Source: Variovorax sp. DXTD-1 | Lineage (GTDB): Bacteria > Pseudomonadota > Gammaproteobacteria > Burkholderiales > Burkholderiaceae_C | Direction: 5' to 3' | DNA: 59,791 bases | Assembly (NCBI RefSeq): GCF_003984625.1 | Contig: NZ_RWKH01000030.1 | Span: forward strand, 1 to 59,791 | In this document: positions 27,201 through 34,891 of the stretch, one piece after another | Position numbering within the stretch: position 1 is the first letter of the stretch | How the letters are laid out: each line of letters begins with the position of its first letter | The notes under the pieces: generated by a model | What the model was told of the DNA's origin: nothing | What the model saw: the letters and a program-made list of their open reading frames with translations, nothing else | The model's database searches: none | Program-made: the position numbers and the translations under genes

Positions 27201-28109
27201 ATGTACACCACCCTCATCAGCGTCGAACAACTCCAGCAGCTGCAAGCCGGCGGTACGCCGCTCATGGTTTTCGACTGCAGCTTCGACCTCATGAAGCCCG
27301 AGGCCGGCGCGCAGCAATATGCCGCCGCCCACATTCCGGGCGCCGTGTTTGCGAACCTCGACACCGACCTCAGCGCGAAACACGGCGTGCCCGGTGCGCA
27401 CGGCGACGTGGTGGTGGCGCAGGAAGACGGCGTACCGGCCTCGGGCGGACGCCACCCGCTGCCGAGCCGCGAGAAGTTCGCGGCCTGGCTGTCGGGCATC
27501 GGTTTTTCGAACGAGATGCAGGCCGTGGTGTACGACCGCAACGGCGCCAACTTCTGCGGCCGGCTCTGGTGGATGCTCAAGTGGATGGGCCACGATGCGG
27601 TGGCCGTGCTCGACGGCGGCCTGCAAGCATGGCAAGCCGCGGGCGGCGAAGTCACCAGCCGCGAAGAACCGGCGCGCTTCCAGTCGAACTTTGTGCCGGG
27701 CGAGCCGCTCGCGCAGCTCGTGACGACCGAAACGATAGCGCGCCGGCTCGGCCAGCCTGACCAGCAGCTGATCGACGCACGCGCCGCCGCGCGGTATCGC
27801 GGAGAGGTGGAACCTCTGGACCCGATTGCGGGTCACATCCCCGGGGCTCTGAACCGGCCCTTCGCCGAAAACCTCGGCCCCGACGGCAAGTTCAAGCCGG
27901 CATCGCAACTGCGTGCCGAGTTCGAAGCGATGCTCATGGGGCGCGATCCGGCGACGGTTGTCCACCAATGCGGCAGCGGCGTGAGCGCTGTGCCCAACCT
28001 GCTTGCGATGCAGATCGCAGGGCTTGGGACGACCGCGCTCTATGCCGGCAGCTGGAGCGAATGGAGCAACACGCCGGGGCTGCCGACCCGGCAAGGCGCA
28101 GAACCATGA
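27201..28109 (+). CDS. sseA: 3-mercaptopyruvate sulfurtransferase (SseA-type)
   Basis: A 302-residue protein of two rhodanese domains that transfers sulfur from 3-mercaptopyruvate to thiol or cyanide acceptors. The catalytic cysteine is in HQCGSGVSAVPN near residue 255; the CGSGV-S/T-A loop separates mercaptopyruvate sulfurtransferases from thiosulfate sulfurtransferases (CRxGxR/T). The N-terminal domain carries the structural VVYDRNGANFCGRLWWMLKWMG block. GAAGGAG precedes the ATG. The stop overlaps the start of the ZrgA-like gene (ATGA), so translation is probably coupled, although a functional link between the two is not obvious. Confidence 0.9.
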   Translation: MYTTLISVEQLQQLQAGGTPLMVFDCSFDLMKPEAGAQQYAAAHIPGAVFANLDTDLSAKHGVPGAHGDVVVAQEDGVPASGGRHPLPSREKFAAWLSGIGFSNEMQAVVYDRNGANFCGRLWWMLKWMGHDAVAVLDGGLQAWQAAGGEVTSREEPARFQSNFVPGEPLAQLVTTETIARRLGQPDQQLIDARAAARYRGEVEPLDPIAGHIPGALNRPFAENLGPDGKFKPASQLRAEFEAMLMGRDPATVVHQCGSGVSAVPNLLAMQIAGLGTTALYAGSWSEWSNTPGLPTRQGAEP

Positions 28110-28684
28110 AACACATCCGACTTCGACGCATTTCATCCGGCTTCGCATTCGCCGCGGCACTGTTCGCAGCACCCCTTCTCTCGGCACAGGCCCAGCAACA
28201 GCACGCGCATGTGCACGGCCAGATCAAGCTCGACGTGGCCATCGACGGCCCCACGGTGGTGATCGACATGGAGTCCCCGCTCGACAACATCGTCGGCTTC
28301 GAGCGCGCGCCCAAGACCGCCGCCGAGAAAAAAATTGCCGAAGACGCCATTGCCCAGCTTCGTGCAGCGGACAAGCTCTTTGTTGTCGACCCCGCCGCCA
28401 ATTGCAAGCTCGGCCCCGTCGACCTGCGCTCCAGCGCCCTGGGCCTCGGCAACCCCGACCCGAACGAACCGCCGGGCCATGCGGACCTCGACGCCACCTT
28501 CTCCTTCAATTGCACCAATGCGGCCGCGGCAAAGTTCATCGACGTGAGTCTGTTCGCCGCGTTCAAGGGCACGCGCCAAATCGATTCGCAGATTGCTTCG
28601 GCGCAAGGCCAGTTCAAGCGCCAGCTCAAGCGCCCGGCCGGCGCGCAGGCGAGCCAGCCCGTGCGCCTGAACTTGGGCAAGTGA
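28106..28684 (+). CDS. ZrgA-like (DUF2796) periplasmic zinc-uptake protein
   Basis: A 192-residue secreted protein of the DUF2796/ZrgA family, named for a zinc-regulated gene of Vibrio. After the signal peptide (cleavage near AQAQQQ) it begins with the His motif HAHVHGQIKLDVAIDG, the family hallmark and a plausible zinc-binding site. Two cysteines (ANCKLGPVD and SFNCTN) are also typical. It is followed by an ABC ATPase, an FtsX-like permease and a DUF3299 protein, the same kind of set as in Vibrio Zrg zinc uptake. The length is a little short for the family. The zinc role is inferred from the family and neighbours. Confidence 0.82.
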   Translation: MKHIRLRRISSGFAFAAALFAAPLLSAQAQQQHAHVHGQIKLDVAIDGPTVVIDMESPLDNIVGFERAPKTAAEKKIAEDAIAQLRAADKLFVVDPAANCKLGPVDLRSSALGLGNPDPNEPPGHADLDATFSFNCTNAAAAKFIDVSLFAAFKGTRQIDSQIASAQGQFKRQLKRPAGAQASQPVRLNLGK

Positions 28685-28688
28685 CACT

Positions 28689-29435
28689 GTGAGCACCGCC
28701 CCCCAGGCCGACGCGGCACCGCTGCGTGTCGTGCTTGCCGCCGAAGCGCTGCGTTTTGCGTGGCCCGGCATGAAAACGCCCTGCATCGACATCGAGGCCT
28801 TTCGCATCACGGCCGGCGAACTGGTCTTTCTGCACGGCCCGAGCGGCTGCGGCAAGAGCACGCTGCTGTCCCTGCTGGCCGGCGTGCTGGTGGCCGACGA
28901 AGGCCGCGTCACGCTGCTGGGGCATGACTGGTCGAAGCTCTCCGGCGCCGCGCGCGACCGCTGCCGCGTTGCGCACGTGGGCTATATCTTTCAGCAGTTC
29001 AACCTGCTGCCGTACCTGAGCGTGCTCGACAACGTGCTGTTGCCCTGCCGCTTCTCGCAGCGGCGCGAAGCGCAGGCCGCCCGCGGCGGCAGCTCCCGTG
29101 AGGAGGCCGAGCACCTGCTCGACCAGATGGGCCTCGACCACAACCTGTGGAAGCGCCAGGCCATGCAGCTTTCCGTCGGCCAGCAGCAGCGCGTGGCGGC
29201 GGCGCGCGCGCTCATCGGCCAGCCCGAGGTGGTGATCGCCGACGAGCCCACTTCCGCGCTCGACGAAGACCGGCGCGAGGCCTTTCTCGACGTGCTGCTG
29301 ACGGCCTGCGCAACGAACCAGAGCGCACTCGTGTTCGTGAGCCACGACCAGCGCATTGCGCAGCGCTTTGCACGCCATGTGCTGCTGCCCGACATCAATC
29401 GCGCCGCGACGGCAGCAATGGCGGCGGACGCATGA
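28689..29435 (+). CDS. ABC transporter ATPase (LolD/MacB-type) of the Zrg-like cluster
   Basis: A 248-residue ATPase with Walker A GPSGCGKSTLLSLLAG, the Q-loop region IFQQFNLLPYLSVLDNV, signature LSVGQQQRVAAARAL and Walker B VVIADEPTSALD. The sequence belongs to the LolD/MacB group that works with FtsX-like permeases rather than with importers of the classical fold. It starts with GTG at 28689, four bases after the ZrgA-like stop. With the permease next to it, it probably powers a mechanotransmission-type complex linked to zinc homeostasis. Confidence 0.86.
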   Translation: MSTAPQADAAPLRVVLAAEALRFAWPGMKTPCIDIEAFRITAGELVFLHGPSGCGKSTLLSLLAGVLVADEGRVTLLGHDWSKLSGAARDRCRVAHVGYIFQQFNLLPYLSVLDNVLLPCRFSQRREAQAARGGSSREEAEHLLDQMGLDHNLWKRQAMQLSVGQQQRVAAARALIGQPEVVIADEPTSALDEDRREAFLDVLLTACATNQSALVFVSHDQRIAQRFARHVLLPDINRAATAAMAADA

Positions 29436-29445
29436 AGGCACGCCG

Positions 29446-30708
29446 ATGAGCGCCCTTTTTTCCATTGCCTGGCGCAGCGCCTGGAACCGGCGCTTCACGC
29501 TCGCGCTCACCGTGTTCTCGATTGCGCTGTCGACCTTTCTGCTGCTGGGCGTGGAGCGCATCCGCACCGAGCTGCGCGAGAACTTCGCGTCGTCCGTCTC
29601 GGGCACCGACCTGATCGTGGGTGCGCGCACGGGCGCCACGCAGCTGCTGCTGTATTCGGTGTTCCGCATCGGCGCGGCCACGAACAACATCTCGTGGAAG
29701 AGCGTGCAGGCCCTGGCTTCACACCAGGGCGTCGACTGGGTGGTGCCGCTTTCGCTCGGTGACTCGCACCGCGGCTTCGCGGTGCTGGCCACCTCGCCCG
29801 AATACTTCACCCGCTTTCGCTATGGCGACCGCCAGTCGCTGAAACTGCGCGAGGGCAAGCCCTTCAGCGAACTGTTCGATGCCGTGGTGGGCGCCGAAGT
29901 GGCCGACAAGCTCGGCTACCACGTCGGCCGGAAGATCACCCTCGCCCACGGCAGCGGCGAACTCAACACGGCCGAGCATGCCGACAAGCCCTTCACGGTG
30001 GTCGGCGTGCTCGCGCGCACCGGCACGCCGGTCGATCGCACGGTGCACATCGGCCTCGAAGCGATGGAAGCCATTCATCTCGAATGGGTGGGCGGCGCCC
30101 CGATGCCCGGCGTCAAGATTCCGGCCGAGCAGGTGCGCAAGTTCGACCTCACGCCCAAGAACGTAACGGCCGCACTCGTGGGCCTGAAGAACCGCTCCGC
30201 CGTCTTCGGCGTGCAGCGCTGGATTTCCACCTACACCGGCGAACCGCTGATGGCCATCCTGCCCGGCGTGGCGCTCGACGAACTGTGGAGCGTGATCGGG
30301 ATCGGCGAAAACGCGTTGCTGCTGATGTCGGCGCTGGTCGCGCTGGTGAGCCTTGCGGGCCTTGTCTCGGTGGTGATGGCGAGCCTGAACGAGCGGCGGC
30401 GCGAACTTGCCGTGCTCCGCGCCGTGGGCGCCGGCCTGCGCCAGGTGCTGGCGCTGCTCGCGCTCGAGGGCGCCATGGTCACCGTTCTGGGTGTGGCGCT
30501 GGGTGTGGTCATGGCGGTGCTCGGCATTGCCCTGCTCGCGCCATGGCTGCAGTCGCAGTTCGGGCTGACACTGAGCCTTTCAGAACCTACACTGAACGAA
30601 TGGCTGCTGATGGCGAGCCTGTTGGTGGCAGGTTGGCTGGCCAGCCTGCTGCCCGGCATTCGTGCCTACCGGCTCTCTCTTGCCGACGGTCTCTCACCCA
30701 GGATTTGA
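29446..30708 (+). CDS. FtsX-like ABC transporter permease of the Zrg-like cluster
   Basis: A 420-residue protein with one N-terminal membrane helix (about residues 16-36), a large periplasmic domain of the MacB_PCD type (about 40-275) and three C-terminal helices forming the FtsX domain (about 285-410). The block LNERRRELAVLRAVGAG is the usual coupling helix of this class. The start is the ATG at 29446, ten bases after the ATPase stop. It pairs with that ATPase. Whether the complex moves zinc or a zinc-loaded protein is unresolved. Confidence 0.86.
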   Translation: MSALFSIAWRSAWNRRFTLALTVFSIALSTFLLLGVERIRTELRENFASSVSGTDLIVGARTGATQLLLYSVFRIGAATNNISWKSVQALASHQGVDWVVPLSLGDSHRGFAVLATSPEYFTRFRYGDRQSLKLREGKPFSELFDAVVGAEVADKLGYHVGRKITLAHGSGELNTAEHADKPFTVVGVLARTGTPVDRTVHIGLEAMEAIHLEWVGGAPMPGVKIPAEQVRKFDLTPKNVTAALVGLKNRSAVFGVQRWISTYTGEPLMAILPGVALDELWSVIGIGENALLLMSALVALVSLAGLVSVVMASLNERRRELAVLRAVGAGLRQVLALLALEGAMVTVLGVALGVVMAVLGIALLAPWLQSQFGLTLSLSEPTLNEWLLMASLLVAGWLASLLPGIRAYRLSLADGLSPRI

Positions 30709-30712
30709 AACC

Positions 30713-31357
30713 ATGCGCATCGCAAAGAAGACCTCCACGTTCCGAGCTTTCACCCGGCTTTCGATGCTGCTTGCCGGCGCGGGCTTAGCAGCCGCCACAT
30801 GGGCCGCCGACCCTGCGCCCAAGGACACCACCGCCTCGAACCCGCTCGGCGGCAAGGCAGCGCCGGCCGCACCTGCTGCTGCCAAGGGCACGCCCGGCCA
30901 GCCGCGCCAGATCACCTGGGAAGAACTGGTGCCGAAAGACTGGGATCCGGCCAAGGAGTTCAAGGGCATGGACCTGAGCTCGCTCAACGACGGCGACCCG
31001 CGCGCCAACGAGCTGCTCATGAAGATGCAGGAAGTGTCGAACAACGCGCCGACCAACCCCGCGATGAACGGCGCCGAAATCAAGATCCCGGGCTTCATCG
31101 TGCCGCTCGAAGAAGCCAAGGGCGAAGTGACCGAGTTCCTGCTCGTGCCCTACTTCGGCGCCTGCATTCATACCCCGCCGCCGCCGGCCAACCAGATCCT
31201 GCACGTGGTCACGTCAAAGGGCGCCAAGTTCCGCGCCATGGACACCGTGTGGGTCACGGGCAAGCTGCAGACGATGCGCAACGACTCCATGATGGGCGTG
31301 AGCGGCTATCACGTGAACGCGACGAGCGTCACCAAATACTCGGGCGGCGCCAAATAG
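30713..31357 (+). CDS. DUF3299 exported protein
   Basis: A 214-residue exported protein with a signal peptide (cleavage near TWAADP), an Ala/Pro-rich linker, then the DUF3299 domain (about residues 75-210). The domain has IKIPGFIVPLEE, YFGACIHTPPPPANQILHV and a C-terminal GYHVNATSV segment. The Cys-x-His-x-Pro4 motif suggests a metal or redox site. DUF3299 genes recur beside ABC systems of this kind. It ends the plus-strand run that began with the Rieske oxygenase. Its function is unknown. Confidence 0.82.
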   Translation: MRIAKKTSTFRAFTRLSMLLAGAGLAAATWAADPAPKDTTASNPLGGKAAPAAPAAAKGTPGQPRQITWEELVPKDWDPAKEFKGMDLSSLNDGDPRANELLMKMQEVSNNAPTNPAMNGAEIKIPGFIVPLEEAKGEVTEFLLVPYFGACIHTPPPPANQILHVVTSKGAKFRAMDTVWVTGKLQTMRNDSMMGVSGYHVNATSVTKYSGGAK

Positions 31358-31378
31358 ACTGGCCGGCGGCGCGACGCC

Positions 31379-32080
31379 TCAGCGGGCCTTGCGTGCCGGC
31401 TTTGGAGCGGGCGCATCAGGCGCCTCTCGCGCCGACTTCATGTGCCCGCTTTCCGCCGTGGTCATGCCCACGATCTTTGCAAGCTGCCGGCTGACGCTCA
31501 CGTAGGCGTGGCCGATGCGGCTGTCGAAATACAGCGAATCGCCGCGGGCAAGGCGCACCACCTTGCCGTTGTCGAAATGCACCTCGATCTCGCCCGAAAG
31601 CACATAGGCGAACTCTTCTCCCGGATGCTTCACGAAGTCCTCGGGCCCGTGAATGCGCCGTGCGTGCACGGTGCCGACGATCGGGCTCATCTGCTTGCCC
31701 GCGGCCGTGGTGCCCAGGAACTCGTAGGCGATTGAAAGGCCGCGGTACACCACGCCCTTGCCCGCGCGGGTGACGACCGGCCCATCGAGTTGCGCGGGCT
31801 TGACGCCGGCCCCCGCGAACATTGCGTTCATGTCCATCTCGAGCGCGCGGCCGAGCGCGGTGAAGTTCTCGTACCCGAGCGCGAGTTGCCCGCGTTCCGC
31901 GCGCGAGATGGTGGTGATCGACACGCCCGAGCGCTCGGCCAGCTGAGCCAGCGTCCAGCCGAAACGCTTGCGTGCTGTGCGCAGGCGGTTGCCGAAGGTG
32001 GTGCGGTCCAGCGCCGGCTGTTCGTCCTTCGGCTTTGTCCCCAGCTTGGGTCGCGGCTTGTTGCCCGTGTGTGGATTCAC
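31379..32080 (-). CDS. XRE-cupin transcriptional regulator
   Basis: A 233-residue regulator with an N-terminal Cro/C1-type HTH (about residues 28-85: FGNRLRTARKRFGWTLAQLAERSGVSITTISRAERG) and a C-terminal cupin sensor (about 130-205: HPGEEFAYVLSGEIEVHFDNGK, LARGDSLYFDSRIGHAYVS). Both ends are Lys/Arg/Pro-rich. I chose the GTG at 32080, since no in-frame ATG precedes the HTH and the longer frame runs through the operator region. It is divergent from a D-amino-acid dehydrogenase gene, and three palindromic sites lie between them. XRE-cupin proteins often control amino-acid or amine catabolism. Confidence 0.87.
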   Translation of the reverse strand: MNPHTGNKPRPKLGTKPKDEQPALDRTTFGNRLRTARKRFGWTLAQLAERSGVSITTISRAERGQLALGYENFTALGRALEMDMNAMFAGAGVKPAQLDGPVVTRAGKGVVYRGLSIAYEFLGTTAAGKQMSPIVGTVHARRIHGPEDFVKHPGEEFAYVLSGEIEVHFDNGKVVRLARGDSLYFDSRIGHAYVSVSRQLAKIVGMTTAESGHMKSAREAPDAPAPKPARKAR

Positions 32081-32166
32081 GCTTGGCTTTCTCTTGTAGT
32101 GCAGCGCGATTCTGCCAGTCCAGTGCCCGAATCCGTGCCACGGTGCCCGCGGCCGATGCACGGAAA

Positions 32167-32195
32167 TTGCGTATGCGCAAATTGCGGACACGCAA
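32167..32195. promoter_or_regulatory. Two adjacent operators of the XRE-cupin regulator
   Basis: TTGCGTATGCGCAA (32167-32180) and TTGCGGACACGCAA (32182-32195) are one- and two-mismatch versions of the perfect palindrome at 32241-32266. Their centres are 15 bases apart, about 1.5 turns of B-DNA. They lie 87-115 bases upstream of the dehydrogenase gene on one side and of the regulator start on the other, so they could serve autoregulation. Confidence 0.65.
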
Positions 32196-32240
32196 ATTTC
32201 ACCACCACGGTGCGTCCCACCCCCTCTCGGTGGGCCTTGA

Positions 32241-32266
32241 AGAAATTTGCGTATACGCAAATTTCT
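32241..32266. promoter_or_regulatory. Perfect 26-bp palindrome, main operator of the D-amino-acid dehydrogenase gene
   Basis: The perfect palindrome has the core ATTTGCGTATACGCAAAT flanked by AGAA and TTCT (outer bases 32241-32266). It ends 15 bases before the dehydrogenase ATG at 32282, where a bound repressor would block transcription or initiation. Two weaker copies lie 65 and 80 bases upstream. Confidence 0.75.
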
Positions 32267-32281
32267 ACCTACACTCCGCCA

Positions 32282-33466
32282 ATGACTTCCAACACACCAG
32301 CGCCCGTTGCGGCCGACTACCTCGTGATTGGCGGCGGCATTGCCGGTGCCTCGGTGGCCTACTGGCTCGCGCCGCATGCCCGCGTGATCCTGCTCGAACG
32401 CGAGGCCCAGCCGGGCTATCACTCCACCGGCCGCTCGGCCGCGCTCTTCATGGAAAGCTACGGCACGGCCCAGGTACGCGCGCTCACCATGGCAAGCCGC
32501 GCGTTTCTCGAACGCCCGCCAGAAGGCTTTGCCGAGCACCCGCTCCTCACGCCGCGCGGCGCGTTGATGGTGGCCGACGCCGACCACGTGGCCGAGCTCG
32601 AAGCCCACTGGGAGGTGCTGCGCGCCATGAACACCGGTGCACAGCGGCTCAGCAGCGAAGAGGCCATCGAGATGGTGCCGGCGCTGCGGCCCGAACAAGT
32701 GGCGGGCGGCGTCTATGAGCCCGATGCGTCCGACATGGACGTGCACGCCATCCACCAGGGCTACCTGCGCGGCATGCGGCAGGCCGGCGGCAAGCTGGTG
32801 TGCGACGCCGGCGTGACCGCGCTCGAGCGCGTGGGCGACGGCTGGCGCGTGACGGCAGGCGACGTGGTCTACGAAGCGCCAGTGGTCATCAACGCGGCGG
32901 GCGCGTGGGTCGACACCATTGCGCAACTGGCGGGCGTGTGGCCCATCGGCATCGAGCCGCGGCGGCGCTCGGCCTTCATCTTCGCGCCGCCTGAAGGCAG
33001 CAATGTGGCGCACTGGCCCATGGTGTTCAGCGCCGACGAAGGCTGGTACATCAAGCCCGACGCCGGCATGCTGCTCGGTTCGCCGGCCAACGCCGATCCG
33101 GTCGAGCCGCAAGACGTGCAGCCCGAAGAGCTGGATGTCGCCTTCGCCATCCACCGCATCGAGGAAGCCACCACGCTCACCATTCGCCGCCCCACCCGCA
33201 CCTGGGCGGGTCTGCGTTCCTTCGTGGCCGATGGCGACCTGGTGGGCGGGTTCGAGCCAGAGGCGCCCGGCTTCTTCTGGCTTGCGGCGCAGGGTGGCTA
33301 TGGCATCCAGACTTCGGCAGCCATGGGCGAGGCATGTGCGGCACTCGCGCGCGGCCTGCCGGTGCCGCAGCGCATTGCGGGCTTCGGGCTGACGGCCGGA
33401 ATGCTGGGCCCGCAGCGCTTGCGTGCGGCGGCTGCAAGTGGCGAGGGGTCGTCGAAAGCGGCTTAG
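32282..33466 (+). CDS. FAD-dependent D-amino-acid dehydrogenase (DauA-like)
   Basis: A 394-residue DAO-family flavoprotein that would oxidise D-amino acids to 2-oxo acids. The N-terminal dinucleotide fold is DYLVIGGGIAGASVAYWLA; EREAQPGYHSTGRSAA and the C-terminal FFWLAAQGGYGIQTSAAMGEA closely match the catabolic D-arginine dehydrogenase DauA of Pseudomonas as I recall it. With a 7-residue offset, two substrate-pocket residues of that enzyme differ: His48 is Leu55 and Glu87, which holds the guanidinium group, is Ala94. Tyr53 is kept as Tyr60. Hydrophobic D-amino acids are therefore more likely substrates than D-arginine. The gene faces the XRE-cupin regulator and ends in a 4-bp convergent overlap with the next gene. 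Confidence 0.85.
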   Translation: MTSNTPAPVAADYLVIGGGIAGASVAYWLAPHARVILLEREAQPGYHSTGRSAALFMESYGTAQVRALTMASRAFLERPPEGFAEHPLLTPRGALMVADADHVAELEAHWEVLRAMNTGAQRLSSEEAIEMVPALRPEQVAGGVYEPDASDMDVHAIHQGYLRGMRQAGGKLVCDAGVTALERVGDGWRVTAGDVVYEAPVVINAAGAWVDTIAQLAGVWPIGIEPRRRSAFIFAPPEGSNVAHWPMVFSADEGWYIKPDAGMLLGSPANADPVEPQDVQPEELDVAFAIHRIEEATTLTIRRPTRTWAGLRSFVADGDLVGGFEPEAPGFFWLAAQGGYGIQTSAAMGEACAALARGLPVPQRIAGFGLTAGMLGPQRLRAAAASGEGSSKAA

Positions 33467-33678
33467 TCGGGCGCGTTCATCACGCGGGCAAACTCTTCGT
33501 CCGCGGGCACGTTGTCGGCGTCGAGTTCGCTGGCATCGGTCAGGTCGATGCCGGTTGCATCCGACAGGTCGTCGGCGGCTTCCGATTCCGATTCTTCGAA
33601 GTCGTCGACAGGCGAATCGTCGTCGTCATCTTCGGGCGATGGCGGAGCGGGGCGCTTCTTGGCGTCGACGTTGTTCAT
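33463..33678 (-). CDS. Small acidic hypothetical protein
   Basis: A 71-residue, strongly acidic, probably unstructured protein (MNNVDAKKRPAPPSPEDDDDD, then many Asp, Glu and Ser). I recognise no family. GAGGAACC lies before the ATG at 33678, supporting translation of the short form rather than the 153-codon open frame. Its stop overlaps the convergent dehydrogenase stop (TTAG). There is no signal peptide or membrane segment. Its role is unknown. Confidence 0.6.
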   Translation of the reverse strand: MNNVDAKKRPAPPSPEDDDDDSPVDDFEESESEAADDLSDATGIDLTDASELDADNVPADEEFARVMNAPD

Positions 33679-33811
33679 GATCGGTTCCTCGGCGATGGGA
33701 TGAGCGAGACATTCGTCAGACCCCCAATGTTGCACCTCTTTCAGGTGCCGTGCGTCAATTCCCCGGAACAGCGTCGGTTTCGGAACGTATCCATCCAACC
33801 CGTGCTGTGGG

Positions 33812-34786
33812 TCAGTCCTTGTGCGCCGGGGCTCCTTCGCCTTCGTGCGCATGGCCGTGCTCCGAGTGGCCATGCTCGGCGTGACCATGTTCCGAGTGGC
33901 CATGGTCGTGCTCGCCGTGCGCAAGCCGGCTCACGAGCGTGACGAGCGCAATGCCCACCACCAGCCACACGATCTGCGCCGCGGTCTGCCGCGCCGGCAA
34001 ACGCTTCTGCAATTGTGGAATCAGGTCGGCCAGCGCCACGTAGACGAAGCTGCTGCTGGCCAGCACCAGGAAGTAAGGCAACCAGCCGTGCAGCTGGTCG
34101 ACCAGCCACCATCCAACGATGCCGCCGAGCATGGTCATGGTGCCGGCGAGCGACACCTTGATCAACGCCGCGCGCTGGTTGGCCGAGCTCTGGCGCAGCA
34201 CGACGAGGTCGCCGATGTGGTGCGGCACCTCGTGCGCGAGCACCGCGATGGCCGCCACCAGGCCAAGGCGGATGTCCGCGATGAAGGCCGACGCGATCAG
34301 GATGCCGTCGCCGAAGCAGTGCACGCTGTCGCCGGTGAGCACGGCCCAGCCGCCGCCCGCGCGAGGCGCGTGGCTGTGCGAATGGCCATGGCCGGCGTGG
34401 TCATGATCGTGGGCGCGGCCGTGCGCATGATCGTGCGCGGCGTGATTCGTTTGGTGCCCTGCGCCGATCGGCCCCGGCGCGGGGCTGCCATGGTGATGCT
34501 CGTGCCCGTGGTGCCAGAGTTCGGCCTTGTCCAGCAGAAAGAAGAACACCAGGCCGAACAGCAGCACGCCGAACAGCAGCGCGGGCTGGATGCGGCTTTC
34601 GAAGGCCTCCGGCAACAGGTGCATGAACGCGGTGGCGAGCAGCGCCCCTGCGGCCAGGCTCAGCAGGTGCTGCGAATTCACCCCGCCCGAGCCGCTGCGC
34701 ACGCCCACGCGCAAGAGCAAGGCCGCGAGCCACACGCTTCCGATGCCGGCAACCAGGGTCGCCGCGATGATCACTATCAAATTCAT
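33812..34786 (-). CDS. ZIP family metal transporter with His-rich loops
   Basis: A 324-residue membrane protein of the ZIP family (GufA/ZupT-like), importing zinc or other divalent cations. Eight hydrophobic segments are visible. Helices IV and V carry the metal path (DSVHCFGDGILIASAF and AVLAHEVPHHIGDLVVL). Two His-rich stretches stand out: a loop of about 55 residues after helix III (HHGHEHHHG, HDHAHGRAHDHDH) and a C-terminal tail of GHSEHGHAEHG repeats. I chose the ATG at 34786; an upstream GTG (34813) would add nine residues. Neither start has a clear ribosome site, and the start lies in a repeat-like sequence. Confidence 0.85.
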   Translation of the reverse strand: MNLIVIIAATLVAGIGSVWLAALLLRVGVRSGSGGVNSQHLLSLAAGALLATAFMHLLPEAFESRIQPALLFGVLLFGLVFFFLLDKAELWHHGHEHHHGSPAPGPIGAGHQTNHAAHDHAHGRAHDHDHAGHGHSHSHAPRAGGGWAVLTGDSVHCFGDGILIASAFIADIRLGLVAAIAVLAHEVPHHIGDLVVLRQSSANQRAALIKVSLAGTMTMLGGIVGWWLVDQLHGWLPYFLVLASSSFVYVALADLIPQLQKRLPARQTAAQIVWLVVGIALVTLVSRLAHGEHDHGHSEHGHAEHGHSEHGHAHEGEGAPAHKD

Positions 34787-34842
34787 AGCTGCTTGCGCAA
34801 TTTCGATGGGCACCGATGCCCGACAACGTTCATAAAAAGAGA

Positions 34843-34865
34843 AAGGCCGTCACAGGGACGGCCTT
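34843..34865 (-). terminator. Rho-independent terminator of the dienelactone-hydrolase-like gene
   Basis: On the minus strand a 9-bp stem (AAGGCCGTC / GACGGCCTT, loop 5) is followed by TTTCTCTTTTT. It starts 27 bases after the stop at 34892 and ends before the ZIP gene. Confidence 0.85.
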
Positions 34866-34891
34866 CGGCGGTGAGTGGCTACAGGCCGTCG

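Noticed and set aside
33732..33748. GCACCT-N5-AGGTGC hairpin between the ZIP and acidic-protein genes
   Set aside because: There is no T-run on either strand and the stem is only six bases; too weak to call a terminator or operator.
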